The notes under the pieces: model-generated
The model's input: only the letters and a program-made list of their open reading frames with translations
Databases searched by the model: none
Told to the model about the DNA's origin: nothing
Translations under genes and position numbers: made by a program
Assembly: GCF_003958635.1 (NCBI RefSeq)
Contig: NZ_RSEK01000001.1
Location: forward strand, 1-64,000
Length of the DNA stretch: 64,000 nucleotides
Direction of reading: 5' to 3'
Origin: Altericroceibacterium xinjiangense
Lineage (GTDB): Bacteria; Pseudomonadota; Alphaproteobacteria; Sphingomonadales; Sphingomonadaceae
Shown: positions 1-9,670 of the stretch, piece after piece
Numbering within the stretch: position 1 is the stretch's first letter
Layout of the letters: the number at the start of each line of letters is the position of its first letter

Positions 1-117
1 ATGTTTGGCAAGCTCAAGGACTGGCGCCGCATCCACACCCGCTACGACCGCTGCGCCCACACCTTCATGTCCGCGATTTGCATCGCCGCGACCGTCATCT
101 TCTGGTTGCCGCAATGA
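1..117 (+). mobile_element. IS5-family transposase, C-terminal end (cut by window edge)
   Basis: The last 38 codons of a reading frame that enters from the left edge. The peptide has the typical C-terminus of IS5-family transposases: KLKDWRRIHTRYDR, then CAHTF and a hydrophobic run ending FWLPQ. The ATG at position 1 is probably internal, because the catalytic DDE residues must lie upstream of the window. The stop is TGA at 115-117, and the neighbouring dehydrogenase stop codon lies only 10 bp further on, so the right end of the element must fall in or very near 118-130. I cannot tell whether the whole element is intact. Family assignment rests on recognising the C-terminal motif. Confidence 0.75.
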
Positions 118-126
118 GTCCTGAGC

Positions 127-1062
127 CTAGTATCCTTTCCGTAAATCTACTTCGGCCTGAAGCGTTTCCATTCTTCGGAAATGCCCGCAATTGCGAATAA
201 ATCGCTCAGCGGCGCTCTTGAGACTCGCTTTGGTCGGAATACCGGAAAGGTGCATCGTTATGTGGGCGTTTTCGAGCGTCCACAGTTTGTTCTCTGATGG
301 AAGCGGCTCAGGATCGGTGAGATCGAGCAAGGCCGCTTCAATACGGCGTTCTTCCAGTGCCGCGATCAATGCATCCTGATCAATGACGTCGGCACGGGCG
401 AAGTTCGCCAGCACGGCTTCTGGCTTCATCGCCGCGATTTCTGCCGCTCCGATCATCCCTCGGGTTTCCGCCGTCCCCGGAACCGCGAGCACGATCCAAT
501 CGAACGTTCCAAGCTGACTGCGCCAGTCCTGTCCGCTGCTCCGACTAACCGCGACCACTTCCACTTCAAATCCGCGCAGCATCCGCGCAATTGCCTGCCC
601 AATCGCCCCGGCGCCGAGGATCAACGCACGACTGCCGGCCAACTCCCGTGTGCCTGGCGCCCGCTGAAGCCACTCATGTCGGTCCTGCGCACGCACGACC
701 GCGCGGTAATTCTTCGCAACCGTCAGCATACCCATCACTGCAAATTCGGCTACCGCAGTGGAGGTAAGGCCGGACCCGCACGTCACCGTGACCCCGCGTG
801 CATCCAGTTCGCGCAGCGGCATCCAGTCCACCCCCGCATAGTTGCTGTTCAGCCAGCGTAGGTTTTTCGCCAGATCCAGTGCGCGCAGCACCGGCGGCTT
901 CTCGTGTTGGTCGAACCAGCCGATCTCCGCCAGCGGAGCAAGCTCGTGCATTTCATCAACCGAGGACCACCAGTGCGGCGCAATCCAGTCGGGCAACTGG
1001 TCTTCCAGCAGAGCGCGCAGGCGAACAGGGAGAACAGCAGGGGTCAGAGCTTCCACTCCCAT
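127..1062 (-). CDS. D-2-hydroxyacid dehydrogenase family protein
   Basis: NAD(P)-dependent oxidoreductase of the D-isomer-specific 2-hydroxyacid dehydrogenase family, 311 aa, which is normal length. The Rossmann motif GAGAIG lies near residue 150. The usual catalytic Arg is seen in NFARADVID, the Glu in DPEPLP and the His in MHLSG, so the active site looks intact. The substrate cannot be read from sequence; glyoxylate/hydroxypyruvate-type acids are possible. Its start overlaps the 3' end of cysS by 19 bp, so the two are probably co-transcribed. The stop codon lies beside the end of an IS5-type element, so the final residues may have been altered by the insertion. Confidence 0.85.
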   Translation of the reverse strand: MGVEALTPAVLPVRLRALLEDQLPDWIAPHWWSSVDEMHELAPLAEIGWFDQHEKPPVLRALDLAKNLRWLNSNYAGVDWMPLRELDARGVTVTCGSGLTSTAVAEFAVMGMLTVAKNYRAVVRAQDRHEWLQRAPGTRELAGSRALILGAGAIGQAIARMLRGFEVEVVAVSRSSGQDWRSQLGTFDWIVLAVPGTAETRGMIGAAEIAAMKPEAVLANFARADVIDQDALIAALEERRIEAALLDLTDPEPLPSENKLWTLENAHITMHLSGIPTKASLKSAAERFIRNCGHFRRMETLQAEVDLRKGY

Positions 1063-2489
1063 CCCAGAGGATCGCCATCCATCACCTCCACACTTTTCGC
1101 CGCAAGCTCATCGCGGATCGCGTCGGATGTGGCGAAATCCTTCACGGCGCGCGCTTCCCTGCGCCGAGCGAGAGCGGAAACGATTTCGGCTTCGGTCACG
1201 GCCGCCCCCTTCGGGCGGAGCCGCAAATCGGCGCGGGTGCAATCGAGCAGACCAAGGCCGAGTACCGCGTCCATGCGCGCGACCACCGCACGTTTTGCCC
1301 CGGCATCGACTTTCTTTACCGCCAGCGCGTCCTCCAGCAGGGTCAATGCAACCGGCGAGTTGAGGTCGTCGGAGATCGCGGCATCGAACCGATCAAGCAA
1401 GTCCGCGAACTTCGGGTGGTCGAGCGCGCCCTCCGGCGCATCCGCCAGCCGCTCTGCCGCAATCACCATCCGCTTCAGCCGGGTAAGCGCAGCGCCGAGG
1501 CCATCCCAGGAAAATTCCAGTTCCGAGCGGTAGTGTGCCTGCAGGCACATCAGCCGGTAGGCGAGCGGATGGTAGCCCTTGTCGATCAGCAATTGCAGGC
1601 GCAGGAATTCTCCCGCGCTCTTGCTCATCTTTCCGGAGCGCTCCACCAGAAAATTGTTGTGCATCCAGACCCGGGCGCCGGAATGTGCGGGGTTGTCGAG
1701 TGATCCGCAGCGGCTGAATGCCTGGTTCTGCGCAATCTCGTTCGGATGGTGAATCTCACGGTGGTCGATGCCGCCGGTGTGGATATCGAACGGAAAGCCG
1801 AGCAGTTTTCCGCTCATCACGCTGCATTCGAGGTGCCAGCCGGGCGCCCCGCGGCCCCACGGTGAATCCCATTCCATCTGCCGCTTTTCGCCCGCCGGAG
1901 TCTTGCGCCAGATCGCGAAATCGGCCGGGTGGCGCTTGCCTTCAACTGCTTCGATCCGGCCTTCCCCTTCATCCGTGGAAGCGCGGGCCAGCCGTCCATA
2001 ATCGGGCACGCTGGTCACGTCGAAATAGAGGCCGCCGGGAAGCTCATAGCAATGCGCGTCGGCAATTTCTTGCGCGAACGCGATCATCGCCTCGATGTAG
2101 TCGGTCGCGATCGACCAATGCGCCGGCTGACGGATGTTGAGCGCCCGAATATCGGTCCAGTAGGCCTCTGTGTAATGGCGGGCGATGTCCCAAATGGACT
2201 GGGCCTTTTCGGCGGCGGCCTTCTCCAGCTTGTCCTCGCCCGCGTCGGCATCGTCCGTCAGGTGGCCGACATCGGTGATGTTGATGACGTGGGTGAGCCG
2301 GTACCCCTTCCAGTCGAGCGTCCGCCCCAGCACGTCGGCAAAGACATAGGCACGCATGTTGCCGATGTGGGGGTAGTTGTAGACCGTCGGGCCGCAGGAA
2401 TAGACCCGCGCTTCGCCGGGGTGGACTGGATCGAACGGCTCAAGCCGCCGGGTCAGCGAATTGAACAGGGTCAACGGATGGTCGGTCAT
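1044..2489 (-). CDS. cysS: Cysteinyl-tRNA synthetase
   Basis: Class I aminoacyl-tRNA synthetase that charges tRNA-Cys in the cytoplasm. The HIGH-type motif HIGN is at residues 41-44 and KMSKS at about 287-291. Expected zinc ligands are C32 (SCGPTVYN), C222 (HLECSVMS) and the following HHPNE motif. The 481 aa length fits the family. I chose ATG at 2489; an in-frame TTG at 2507 would add six residues but is less likely. The gene follows the DUF2939 gene by 48 bp on the same strand and overlaps the downstream dehydrogenase gene. Confidence 0.96.
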   Translation of the reverse strand: MTDHPLTLFNSLTRRLEPFDPVHPGEARVYSCGPTVYNYPHIGNMRAYVFADVLGRTLDWKGYRLTHVINITDVGHLTDDADAGEDKLEKAAAEKAQSIWDIARHYTEAYWTDIRALNIRQPAHWSIATDYIEAMIAFAQEIADAHCYELPGGLYFDVTSVPDYGRLARASTDEGEGRIEAVEGKRHPADFAIWRKTPAGEKRQMEWDSPWGRGAPGWHLECSVMSGKLLGFPFDIHTGGIDHREIHHPNEIAQNQAFSRCGSLDNPAHSGARVWMHNNFLVERSGKMSKSAGEFLRLQLLIDKGYHPLAYRLMCLQAHYRSELEFSWDGLGAALTRLKRMVIAAERLADAPEGALDHPKFADLLDRFDAAISDDLNSPVALTLLEDALAVKKVDAGAKRAVVARMDAVLGLGLLDCTRADLRLRPKGAAVTEAEIVSALARRREARAVKDFATSDAIRDELAAKSVEVMDGDPLGWEWKL

Positions 2490-2537
2490 GGCGCGGACCT
2501 GTGCCAATTGCGCCGCCCATGCGCAAGCGCGGGCCGA

Positions 2538-3074
2538 TCAGAGCGGCAGGTCGACCGCCACCAGGCGCCATCCGAAGCCTTCGCGCGTGAAATGCAGGAT
2601 CGTCGGGGTCTGGCGCCCGGCCACCTGCCCGGTAGCACGGAAACGGTCGAAGCCGTCGCGATCCACCGACCAGTCGATTGCCTGCGGTGCGGAGCCGATG
2701 ACTGGCGCCGCGACGGCGCCGGTGGTGACGATGGTAGCAAGACCTTCCGGCGTGACCGCGGATTCGATTACCCGGTCGGACGCCGCGCGCGCGAGGGCCT
2801 GACCCAGCTCCCGGAACGGCCCGAGGTCGGCCTGCCGGTCAAGCGTGCGGGCAACGCGGCTGCGGATCTGCGGACGGATGGAGGCGCGGACCGACGGAAA
2901 ATCGATCCGCTGTTCCAGTTCAGCCGTGTCGAGATCGGTGGCGGCATCGCGCAGCGAGGTCAGGGCCATCCACGGGGAAGCGACATACCAGGTGCCTACC
3001 AGCAAGGCGGCCACCAGCGCGAGGAGTACCGCGAGCAGCAGGAACCGCTTCGCAGGATTTCTCCGCCGCGCCAT
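2538..3074 (-). CDS. DUF2939 membrane-anchored protein
   Basis: A 178 aa protein with a basic N-terminus (ARRRNPAKR) followed by one hydrophobic segment at about residues 11-32, so probably a single-pass inner-membrane protein with a periplasmic domain. The region after the membrane segment (SPWMALTSLRDA...IDFPSVRAS) matches the DUF2939 pattern; no function is established. The start ATG at 3074 shares one base with the cobT stop codon (TGATG), which suggests translational coupling. A GTG one codon upstream is an alternative start. Confidence 0.75.
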   Translation of the reverse strand: MARRRNPAKRFLLLAVLLALVAALLVGTWYVASPWMALTSLRDAATDLDTAELEQRIDFPSVRASIRPQIRSRVARTLDRQADLGPFRELGQALARAASDRVIESAVTPEGLATIVTTGAVAAPVIGSAPQAIDWSVDRDGFDRFRATGQVAGRQTPTILHFTREGFGWRLVAVDLPL

Positions 3075-4894
3075 CACTCCACGTCAAACAAGTCTGCCAG
3101 CTGATCGACGATGGCGCCGCCCAGCTGTTCCACGTCCATGATCGTCACCGCCCGCTTGTAGTAGCGGGTTACATCGTGGCCGATGCCGATGGCGACGAGC
3201 TGGACCGGCGATTGCTTTTCGATCCATTCGATCACCTTGCGCAGGTGCGCTTCCAGGTAGCCGGCGCTGTTCACGCTAAGGGTGGAATCATCCACCGGGG
3301 CACCGTCCGAAATCACCATCAGGATGCGGCGGTCTTCCTGGCGCGCGAGCAGGCGGTTGTGCGCCCAGAGCAGCGCCTCGCCGTCGATGTTTTCCTTCAG
3401 CAAGCCTTCGCGCATCATCAGGCCCAGGTTCTTGCGCGCGCGGCGCATCGGATCGTCGGCCTTCTTGTAGACGATATGGCGCAGATCGTTCAGCCGCCCC
3501 GGCTGGGCAGGCTTGCCGCCTGCAAGCCATTTCTCCCGGCTTTGTCCGCCCTTCCATGCCCGGGTGGTGAAGCCGAGCACTTCGACCTTCACGCCGCAGC
3601 GCTCCAGCGTGCGCGAAAGAATGTCCGCGCTGATTGCCGCGATCGAGATCGGCCGCCCGCGCATCGAGCCCGAATTGTCGATCAGCAGCGTGACGACCGT
3701 ATCCTTGAACTCGATGTCGCGTTCCACCTTGTAGGACAGCGAGTGCCCCGGCGAGACGACCACGCGAGCGAGTCGGGCGGCATCGAGCAGGCCTTCTTCC
3801 TGATCGAAGTCCCAGCTGCGGTTCTGCTGGGCCATCAGCCGACGCTGCAGGCGGTTGGCGAGCCGGGTGACAATGCCCTGCAAACCGGTGAGCTGGCTGT
3901 CGAGATAGGCGCGCAGCCGCGCCAGTTCCTCGTGATCGCACAAGTCCTGCGCTTCGACCACTTCGTCGAATTCGGTGGTGAAGACCTGGTAATCGAAGCT
4001 TTCCGGATCGATCATCCACGGCCGGTTCGGGCGGACCGGCATCATGCCTTCCTCGCCTTCGTCACCGATGTCGCCTTCGGTCATCTCCTCCTGATCGCGG
4101 AGCTGCTCCTCGCCGTCCTTCTCGTCCTCGCCCTCACCGCTTTCGCTGCGGGCGTTCTGGCTTTCCGATTCCTCGCCTTGATCCTGCTGCTGGTCGTCGC
4201 CTTCGTCTTCCTGCGGACCTTCGGCATCCTCGCCCGAATCCTCCTCGGGCGGCTGGTCGGTTTCCTCGGCCCGGGTCAGTTCGAGGTGCTTGAGCATGTC
4301 GAGCGAGAGCGCCTGGAACGCGCGCTGGTCATCCAGGGAATGAGCCAGCTTCTCGAAGTCGTCGCCGGTCCGGCTTTCGACGAACTCGCGCACCAGCTCC
4401 ACCCCGGCGCGGGCGCTTTCCGGGATCGGCTGCCCGGTCAGGCTTTCCCGCAGCATCAGCGCGAGCGCGGTCTGGATCGGCACCTCGTCGGTGGATGTGG
4501 CGCGGGCGATCGGGTCCGACCGGGTGCTGGCATCCAGCGCTCCGGCAAGGTTCTCCCGCATCCCCGCATAGTCGTTCGCGCCCAGCGCTTCGTACCGCAC
4601 GCGCTCGATCGCGTCGTAGGCGGCTTGTGCACCGGGTTCGGCCGGCATGTTCCGCCGGTGCAACGCTTCGTTGTGGTGGCGCAGCTTGAGCGCGAAGCTA
4701 TCGGCAAATCCTCGCGCTTCCCGTGCCTGGGCGGGTGGCAGGGTGCGCCCCGGCATCGGTACGCGAATCGATTGCCCCTGCGCCTGGGCGACATCCTGGG
4801 TCCAGCCGACGTCCACCTCCGCGTCGCCCGAAATGGCGCGCGAGGCGGAGGTGAGTGCTTGCCGGAACCGGTCGAGAGGGGATTCGTCGGCCAT
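3074..4894 (-). CDS. cobT: Cobaltochelatase CobT-like VWA-domain protein
   Basis: A 606 aa homologue of CobT, the VWA subunit of aerobic cobaltochelatase, which works with AAA+ CobS and the large subunit CobN in cobalt insertion. The order is an N-terminal alpha-helical CobT domain, a very acidic linker (about residues 210-283, dominated by Glu, Asp and Gln), then a C-terminal VWA domain with MIDAS motif DNSGSM at 406-411. The likely partner cobS is at 58725-59708 on the same strand, not adjacent. No cobN or other cobalamin gene is visible here, so the role may be cobalt insertion or a more general MoxR/VWA chaperone-like activity. It lies 13 bp downstream of the aldolase gene and is coupled to the DUF2939 gene. 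Confidence 0.92.
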   Translation of the reverse strand: MADESPLDRFRQALTSASRAISGDAEVDVGWTQDVAQAQGQSIRVPMPGRTLPPAQAREARGFADSFALKLRHHNEALHRRNMPAEPGAQAAYDAIERVRYEALGANDYAGMRENLAGALDASTRSDPIARATSTDEVPIQTALALMLRESLTGQPIPESARAGVELVREFVESRTGDDFEKLAHSLDDQRAFQALSLDMLKHLELTRAEETDQPPEEDSGEDAEGPQEDEGDDQQQDQGEESESQNARSESGEGEDEKDGEEQLRDQEEMTEGDIGDEGEEGMMPVRPNRPWMIDPESFDYQVFTTEFDEVVEAQDLCDHEELARLRAYLDSQLTGLQGIVTRLANRLQRRLMAQQNRSWDFDQEEGLLDAARLARVVVSPGHSLSYKVERDIEFKDTVVTLLIDNSGSMRGRPISIAAISADILSRTLERCGVKVEVLGFTTRAWKGGQSREKWLAGGKPAQPGRLNDLRHIVYKKADDPMRRARKNLGLMMREGLLKENIDGEALLWAHNRLLARQEDRRILMVISDGAPVDDSTLSVNSAGYLEAHLRKVIEWIEKQSPVQLVAIGIGHDVTRYYKRAVTIMDVEQLGGAIVDQLADLFDVE

Positions 4895-4907
4895 TACCCT
4901 TTAAGGC

Positions 4908-5561
4908 TTACCCGATCGACTGGCCGGTCTTCGCCCAGTCGGCGAGGAAGCCTTCGATGCCCTTGTCGGTCAGCACGTGCTTGACCAGGCCCTTGATCAC
5001 CGCCGGCGGCATCGTCGCGACATCGGCGCCGATCTTTGCGCTTTCCAGCACGTGGACCGAATGACGGATCGAGGCAACGAGGATCTGCGTGTCGTAGGCA
5101 TAGTTGTCGTAGATCAGCCGGATGTCGCGGATCAGTTCCATCCCGTCGAACCCGTTGTCGTCATGCCGTCCGACGAACGGGGAGATGAACGTCGCCCCGG
5201 CCTTGGCCGCGAGCAGCGCCTGATTGGCGGAAAAGCACAAGGTCACGTTGACCATCGTGCCGTCCTCGGTCAGCGCCTTGCAGGTCTTCAGCCCGTCCAG
5301 CGTCAGCGGCACCTTGATGCAGACATTGTCCGCAATCTTCCGCAGGACTTCGGCTTCCCGCATCATTTCCTTATGATCGAGCGCCACGACTTCGGCGCTG
5401 ACCGGCCCGGGGACGAGCCCGGCGATTTCCTTCGTCACCTCCAGGAAGTCCCGCCCGGCCTTGTGGATGAGGGAGGGATTGGTGGTCACGCCATCGAGCA
5501 GGCCGGTTTCGGCCAGTTCCCGGATTTCTGCGGTGTCAGCGGTGTCGACGAAGAATTTCAT
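4908..5561 (-). CDS. fsa: Fructose-6-phosphate aldolase / transaldolase-like protein
   Basis: A 217 aa TalC/FSA-type class I aldolase, the short subfamily that includes fructose-6-phosphate aldolases and small transaldolases. Typical motifs are DTADTAEI at the N-terminus, TTNPSLI, and CIKVPLT with the probable Schiff-base lysine, then NVTLCFS and FVGRHDD. Aldolase and transaldolase activity cannot be separated by eye. ATG at 5561 follows a GGAG ribosome-binding site; a GTG one codon upstream is less likely. It is probably the first gene of a minus-strand run continuing into cobT, DUF2939, cysS and the dehydrogenase. Confidence 0.9.
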   Translation of the reverse strand: MKFFVDTADTAEIRELAETGLLDGVTTNPSLIHKAGRDFLEVTKEIAGLVPGPVSAEVVALDHKEMMREAEVLRKIADNVCIKVPLTLDGLKTCKALTEDGTMVNVTLCFSANQALLAAKAGATFISPFVGRHDDNGFDGMELIRDIRLIYDNYAYDTQILVASIRHSVHVLESAKIGADVATMPPAVIKGLVKHVLTDKGIEGFLADWAKTGQSIG

Positions 5562-5632
5562 CACAAGCTCCGATGGTACGAGTTCACTGGGGCTATAGTC
5601 GCCCCAGCGCCGCTTGCCACCCCTTCCCGCCG

Positions 5633-6322
5633 CTATCGCGCGCCAAATACGCCGATAAGCACCGGATCGTTGGTCGCACGCGGGTTGGCGCGGATGCGGG
5701 CTTCCTCCCGCCCGATCTCCTGCCAGATCACATCGCTGACGGTTCCGGCAAAGCCGCGGGCCACCGTGTTCACGTCCACTCCGGCGAGCGCCGACAAGGT
5801 CTGGCCGATCAGCGGATCCTGCGTCACGCGCAGAGCCTGGGATATTTCGGGCAGGATCGCCTCGATCAGGGCAAAGCCCATTGTCTCACGCAGGTAGGAC
5901 GTCGCCGCCGTCGGGCCGCCGCGGAGCAGCGCCTCCGCGTTGACGACGCCGACGTTGCGCACCGCCTCGGTGACCACCGGCGCTGCGCGGTACGACGCAT
6001 CGACCGCGAACCGGGCGAACGCGTCTTCCAGCCGCGACTTGAACAAGGTGGACGTCAGGATATTCGTCAGCGCATTGCCGCGCGTGCCAAGAAACTCATT
6101 CAGACCAAGCCGGGAAACCGAATCGTCCCAGAAGCCGCCGGGTGCCGTCAGCCGATCGAACGCGTTCTCGGTCGAAGCCAGCAGCAGCCGCCGGATCGCT
6201 TCGGTCAGGCTGAAGCTGCCGACGCTTTGGCAGCCCGGCAGCACAAGCAGGCCGCTGGCAGCTATCCCGGCAAGGAAGCTACGGCGGACCAAGGGGCGGG
6301 ATGAAAGGGAGCTTGCGGTCAT
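5633..6322 (-). CDS. DUF4197 family lipoprotein
   Basis: A 229 aa predicted lipoprotein. The N-terminus has two basic residues (RR), a hydrophobic stretch and a lipobox ending LLVLPGC. The mature part is largely helical, with DUF4197-like features ([25 protein letters not shown]). Function is unknown. I chose ATG at 6322 because it gives a well-formed signal peptide; a TTG at 6340 would add six residues. It is divergent from priA across about 50 bp. Confidence 0.75.
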   Translation of the reverse strand: MTASSLSSRPLVRRSFLAGIAASGLLVLPGCQSVGSFSLTEAIRRLLLASTENAFDRLTAPGGFWDDSVSRLGLNEFLGTRGNALTNILTSTLFKSRLEDAFARFAVDASYRAAPVVTEAVRNVGVVNAEALLRGGPTAATSYLRETMGFALIEAILPEISQALRVTQDPLIGQTLSALAGVDVNTVARGFAGTVSDVIWQEIGREEARIRANPRATNDPVLIGVFGAR

Positions 6323-6370
6323 GTTCTTCTTGTGTTCCAATCAGTTCCGGCTTCCCATATAAGCCTGGTC

Positions 6371-8539
6371 ATGATGAACCGCGCCCGACTGCTCATCTTC
6401 AACGCCGCGCTTGGCCCGCTCGACTACCGTGTTCCGGAAGGAATGCGGGTGCAGCCGGGTTCGGTCGTGCTTGCCCCGCTGGGTCCGCGCCAGATCATCG
6501 GCATCGTCTGGGAAGCGGAACGGCTTCCGACTCAGGAGGTTCCGGACAGCCGCCTGCGCCCGCTGCAGGGGGCGCTGCCCGTGCCGCCGCTGAAGCTGGA
6601 ACTGCGGCGGCTGATCGAATGGACGGCCGATTACTACTGCGCGCCGCTCGCCTCGGTCGCGCGCATGGTGCTGGCAAGCGGCGGTGCGCTGCGCGGGCCC
6701 GCCACCGTCACCGAGTACCGGCTGACCGATCGGATGCCGGAACGCATGACCCCGCAACGCGCCGCCGCGATCGATGCGCTGCAAGGGGAGCAAGCGACGA
6801 TCCGTGAATTGTCGGAAATTGCCAGCGTCAGCGAAGGCGTGCTGCGCGGATTGGTCAACCAAGGCATTCTTGAACCGGTCGAGGTCGATTGCGACCGGCC
6901 TTATATTCGCCCCCGCCCGGATTTCCTCCAGCCGGAATTGAACGACAGCCAGCGGGAGGCGGCGGAGACCTTCTCGTCCGCGGTTCGGGACGGCGGGTTC
7001 AACCCCTTCCTGCTCGACGGGGTAACCGGATCGGGCAAGACCGAAGTCTATTTCGAAGCGATGGCCGAGGCGCTGAAGCGCGGCAGGCAGGTGCTGGTCC
7101 TGCTGCCGGAGATTGCGCTGACGGAAGCCTTCCTCCGCCGGTTCGAGGACCGCTTCGGCGCGCCGCCGGTGTTGTGGCATTCCTCCCTGAAATCGACGGA
7201 GCGCCGGCGGGCGTGGCGCGCGATCGCCAGCGGAGACGCGCACGTGGTGGTCGGCGCTCGCTCCGCATTGTTCCTGCCTTACGACAACCTAGGCCTGATC
7301 GTGGTGGACGAGGCGCACGAGGTCAGCTTCAAGCAGGATGAAGGCGTACGCTATAATGCGCGCGACGTGGCGGTGATGCGCGCCCGGTTCGAGAAGATCC
7401 CGGTCGTCCTCGCCAGTGCCACCCCGGCGCTGGAAAGCCTCCAGATGGCCGAAAGCGGCATCTATACCAAGGTGGACCTCGCCGACCGATTCGGCGGAGC
7501 GCAGCTTCCTTCCATCGAGACGCTGGACTTGCGGGTGCACCCGCCGCAGCGCGGGCACTGGCTGGCTCCTCCGCTGGTCGAGGCGATGCAGGAGCGGCTG
7601 GAAAAGGGCGAGCAATCGCTGCTGTTCCTCAACCGCCGCGGCTATGCCCCGCTGACGCTGTGCCGCCACTGCGGGTTCCGTTTCCAGTGCCCCAATTGCA
7701 CCGCTTGGCTGGTGGAGCACCGCCTCTCCAGCCGCTTGTCCTGCCATCATTGCGGGCACGAGGTTGCCCCGCCCGACACCTGCCCCGAATGCGGCACCGC
7801 CGATTGCCTGGTCGCCTGCGGTCCGGGCGTGGAGCGGATCGCCGACGAAGTCACCGAACGCTTTCCCGAGGCGCGCGTAGCGATGGCAACATCGGACACG
7901 CTGAATTCCCCTGAAAAGGTCGCCGATTTTGTCGCCCGGGCGGAAGGGCGCGCGATTGACGTGATCGTGGGGACCCAGCTCGTCACCAAGGGGTTTCACT
8001 TTCCCGAACTGACGCTGGTCGGGGTAGTCGATGCCGATCTGGGCCTTGAAGGTGGGGACTTGCGTGCGGCGGAACGGACGTACCAGCAGATCGCGCAGGT
8101 CGCGGGCCGTGCGGGGCGCGGGTCCAAGCCTGGCGAAGTGCTGATCCAGACTCGCCACCCGGAAGCGGCGGTGATTGCGGCGCTCGCCGCCGGAGACCGG
8201 GACGCGTTCTATGAGGCCGAGGCCGAGGCGCGGCGCGATGCGGGCGCTCCCCCGTTCGGCCGCTGGGCGGCGATCATCGTTTCCTCGGAAGACGAGGCTG
8301 AGGCGCGCGATGCCGCCCGGACAATCGGCGGCACCGCGCCGCACCTGCCGGACGTGATGATCCTTGGCCCGGCGCCCGCGCCAATGGCGCTGCTGCGCGG
8401 CCGTTACCGCTACCGCTTGCTGATCAATGCCCGCCGCAGCGCCGAATTGCAGAAGATCATCCGTGACTGGCTTGGCGGGCTGAACTTTCCCCAAGGCGTC
8501 CGGGTAGGCATCGATATCGATCCCTACAGCTTCGTCTGA
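6371..8539 (+). CDS. priA: Primosomal replication restart helicase PriA
   Basis: A 722 aa superfamily 2 helicase that reloads the replisome at collapsed forks. It has an N-terminal DNA-binding domain, Walker A (GVTGSGKTEVY), the DEAH-type motif VVDEAHEVSF and a C-terminal helicase motif (QVAGRAGRG). A zinc-binding insert carries four CxxC pairs (CRHC, CPNC, CHHC, CPEC). The gene starts at ATG 6371 or 6374; no clear Shine-Dalgarno separates them. Its 3' end overlaps the convergent ada gene by 16 bp. Confidence 0.96.
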   Translation: MMNRARLLIFNAALGPLDYRVPEGMRVQPGSVVLAPLGPRQIIGIVWEAERLPTQEVPDSRLRPLQGALPVPPLKLELRRLIEWTADYYCAPLASVARMVLASGGALRGPATVTEYRLTDRMPERMTPQRAAAIDALQGEQATIRELSEIASVSEGVLRGLVNQGILEPVEVDCDRPYIRPRPDFLQPELNDSQREAAETFSSAVRDGGFNPFLLDGVTGSGKTEVYFEAMAEALKRGRQVLVLLPEIALTEAFLRRFEDRFGAPPVLWHSSLKSTERRRAWRAIASGDAHVVVGARSALFLPYDNLGLIVVDEAHEVSFKQDEGVRYNARDVAVMRARFEKIPVVLASATPALESLQMAESGIYTKVDLADRFGGAQLPSIETLDLRVHPPQRGHWLAPPLVEAMQERLEKGEQSLLFLNRRGYAPLTLCRHCGFRFQCPNCTAWLVEHRLSSRLSCHHCGHEVAPPDTCPECGTADCLVACGPGVERIADEVTERFPEARVAMATSDTLNSPEKVADFVARAEGRAIDVIVGTQLVTKGFHFPELTLVGVVDADLGLEGGDLRAAERTYQQIAQVAGRAGRGSKPGEVLIQTRHPEAAVIAALAAGDRDAFYEAEAEARRDAGAPPFGRWAAIIVSSEDEAEARDAARTIGGTAPHLPDVMILGPAPAPMALLRGRYRYRLLINARRSAELQKIIRDWLGGLNFPQGVRVGIDIDPYSFV

Positions 8540-9591
8540 ACTCCTTCGCGGGCCAGCAGCTCCCGCTTGGTTTCCGGCCCGAAGCCATAGCCGCCGAGCG
8601 ATCCGTCCGCGCGGATCACGCGGTGGCACGGGATCAGCACCGCAACGGGGTTGGCGCCATTGGCGGACCCCGCCGCGCGGACGGCTCGCGGATAACCTGC
8701 CGCGGCCGCCAGTTCGGCGTAGGAGCGCGTCTCACCGGGCGGGATCTTGCGCAGTTCGGCCCAGATCCGTTCCTGAAATGCGGTGCCTTGGACATCCAGC
8801 GGAATGGCATGCTCCCGCGAAGGATCGTCCACTGCGGCCACGACTTCTTGGACGAGCGCGGCGAACGCGCAATCCCCTTCCACCAGCGTTGCGTTCGGAA
8901 ACAACCGATCCAGCTCCGCGCGATCTTCCCCGAAGGACAGGCAGCACACGCCTTTTTCGGTCGCGGCGACCAGCACCGGGCCGAGCGAGCTTGCGGCCAC
9001 CGCCCAGCGAATCGTCGCGCCCGCCCCGCCCTTTGCCCATGCCGATGGCGTCATTCCCAGTCTCCTCTGCATCGAATCGTAGAAGCGTGAAGGACTTTCA
9101 AATCCGGCTTCATATATGGCGGCCGTCACGCTTCCTGATCCAGCGCCTGATCCGGCGCCTGTTCCAGCGAGCGCGTTGCACGCCCGCTTGTCCCGCAGCG
9201 CTCGCCCGTAAGCGGCCGGCGAAAGGCCGGTCAGCCGGGTAAAAATCCGCTGCAGATGGCTCGGCGAATAACCGGTGGCTCGCGCCAGGCGGGCAAGCGC
9301 CACCGGTCCTTCCGTTTCCCTCAGAATGCCGATCACCTGCCGGACGGCCTGCACATCGCGCGCAACCTCATCCGGGCGGCACCGCTTGCAGGGCCGGAAC
9401 CCGGCGTCCAGCGCCTCCGCCCCTGAAAGCAGGAAGCGGGTGTTCTCAGGGTTCGGGCGCCGCGCCGGGCAGCTGGGCCGGCAGTACACGCGGGTCGTCA
9501 CCACTCCGATGACGAAACGCCCGTCCCACGCGCGGTCCCGTGCGGCGAACGCGGCCTGCATCTCGGCATGGGAGGGTGAGTGCGTAGACAT
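8524..9591 (-). CDS. ada: Bifunctional Ada: DNA repair methyltransferase and transcriptional activator
   Basis: A 355 aa full-length Ada protein. The N-terminal zinc domain has four cysteines (C37, C41, C68, C71) that normally accept methyl groups from phosphotriesters and switch on activation. A central AraC-type HTH region follows. The C-terminal O6-alkylguanine transferase domain has acceptor motif IPCHRV with C322. It therefore probably repairs alkylation damage and regulates its own response. A Gly/Ala/Ser-rich insert at residues 143-154, between the two HTH halves, is encoded by a 12-bp tandem repeat. The 3' end overlaps priA by 16 bp. Confidence 0.95.
   Translation of the reverse strand: MSTHSPSHAEMQAAFAARDRAWDGRFVIGVVTTRVYCRPSCPARRPNPENTRFLLSGAEALDAGFRPCKRCRPDEVARDVQAVRQVIGILRETEGPVALARLARATGYSPSHLQRIFTRLTGLSPAAYGRALRDKRACNALAGTGAGSGAGSGSVTAAIYEAGFESPSRFYDSMQRRLGMTPSAWAKGGAGATIRWAVAASSLGPVLVAATEKGVCCLSFGEDRAELDRLFPNATLVEGDCAFAALVQEVVAAVDDPSREHAIPLDVQGTAFQERIWAELRKIPPGETRSYAELAAAAGYPRAVRAAGSANGANPVAVLIPCHRVIRADGSLGGYGFGPETKRELLAREGVQTKL
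9134..9169. repeat. 12-bp tandem repeat, three units, inside ada
   Basis: Three consecutive 12-bp units, CCTGATCCAGCG, CCTGATCCGGCG and CCTGTTCCAGCG, differ by one or two bases. On the coding (minus) strand they encode part of a flexible Gly-Ala-Gly-Ser linker between the two helix-turn-helix halves of Ada. Twelve bases is a multiple of three, so copy-number change would lengthen or shorten the linker without a frameshift. Confidence 0.85.
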
Positions 9592-9670
9592 GCCCGGCTC
9601 TTATACCTGTCATCGGCCCGATGCGTCCCGTTCCTTGCGCTCAAAGCTGTTGAAGGCGATTAGAGCCCGG

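Noticed and set aside
3176-4984. 602-codon plus-strand frame opposite cobT
   Set aside because: Antisense to cobT and its acidic linker, which yields a hydrophobic-looking translation by chance.
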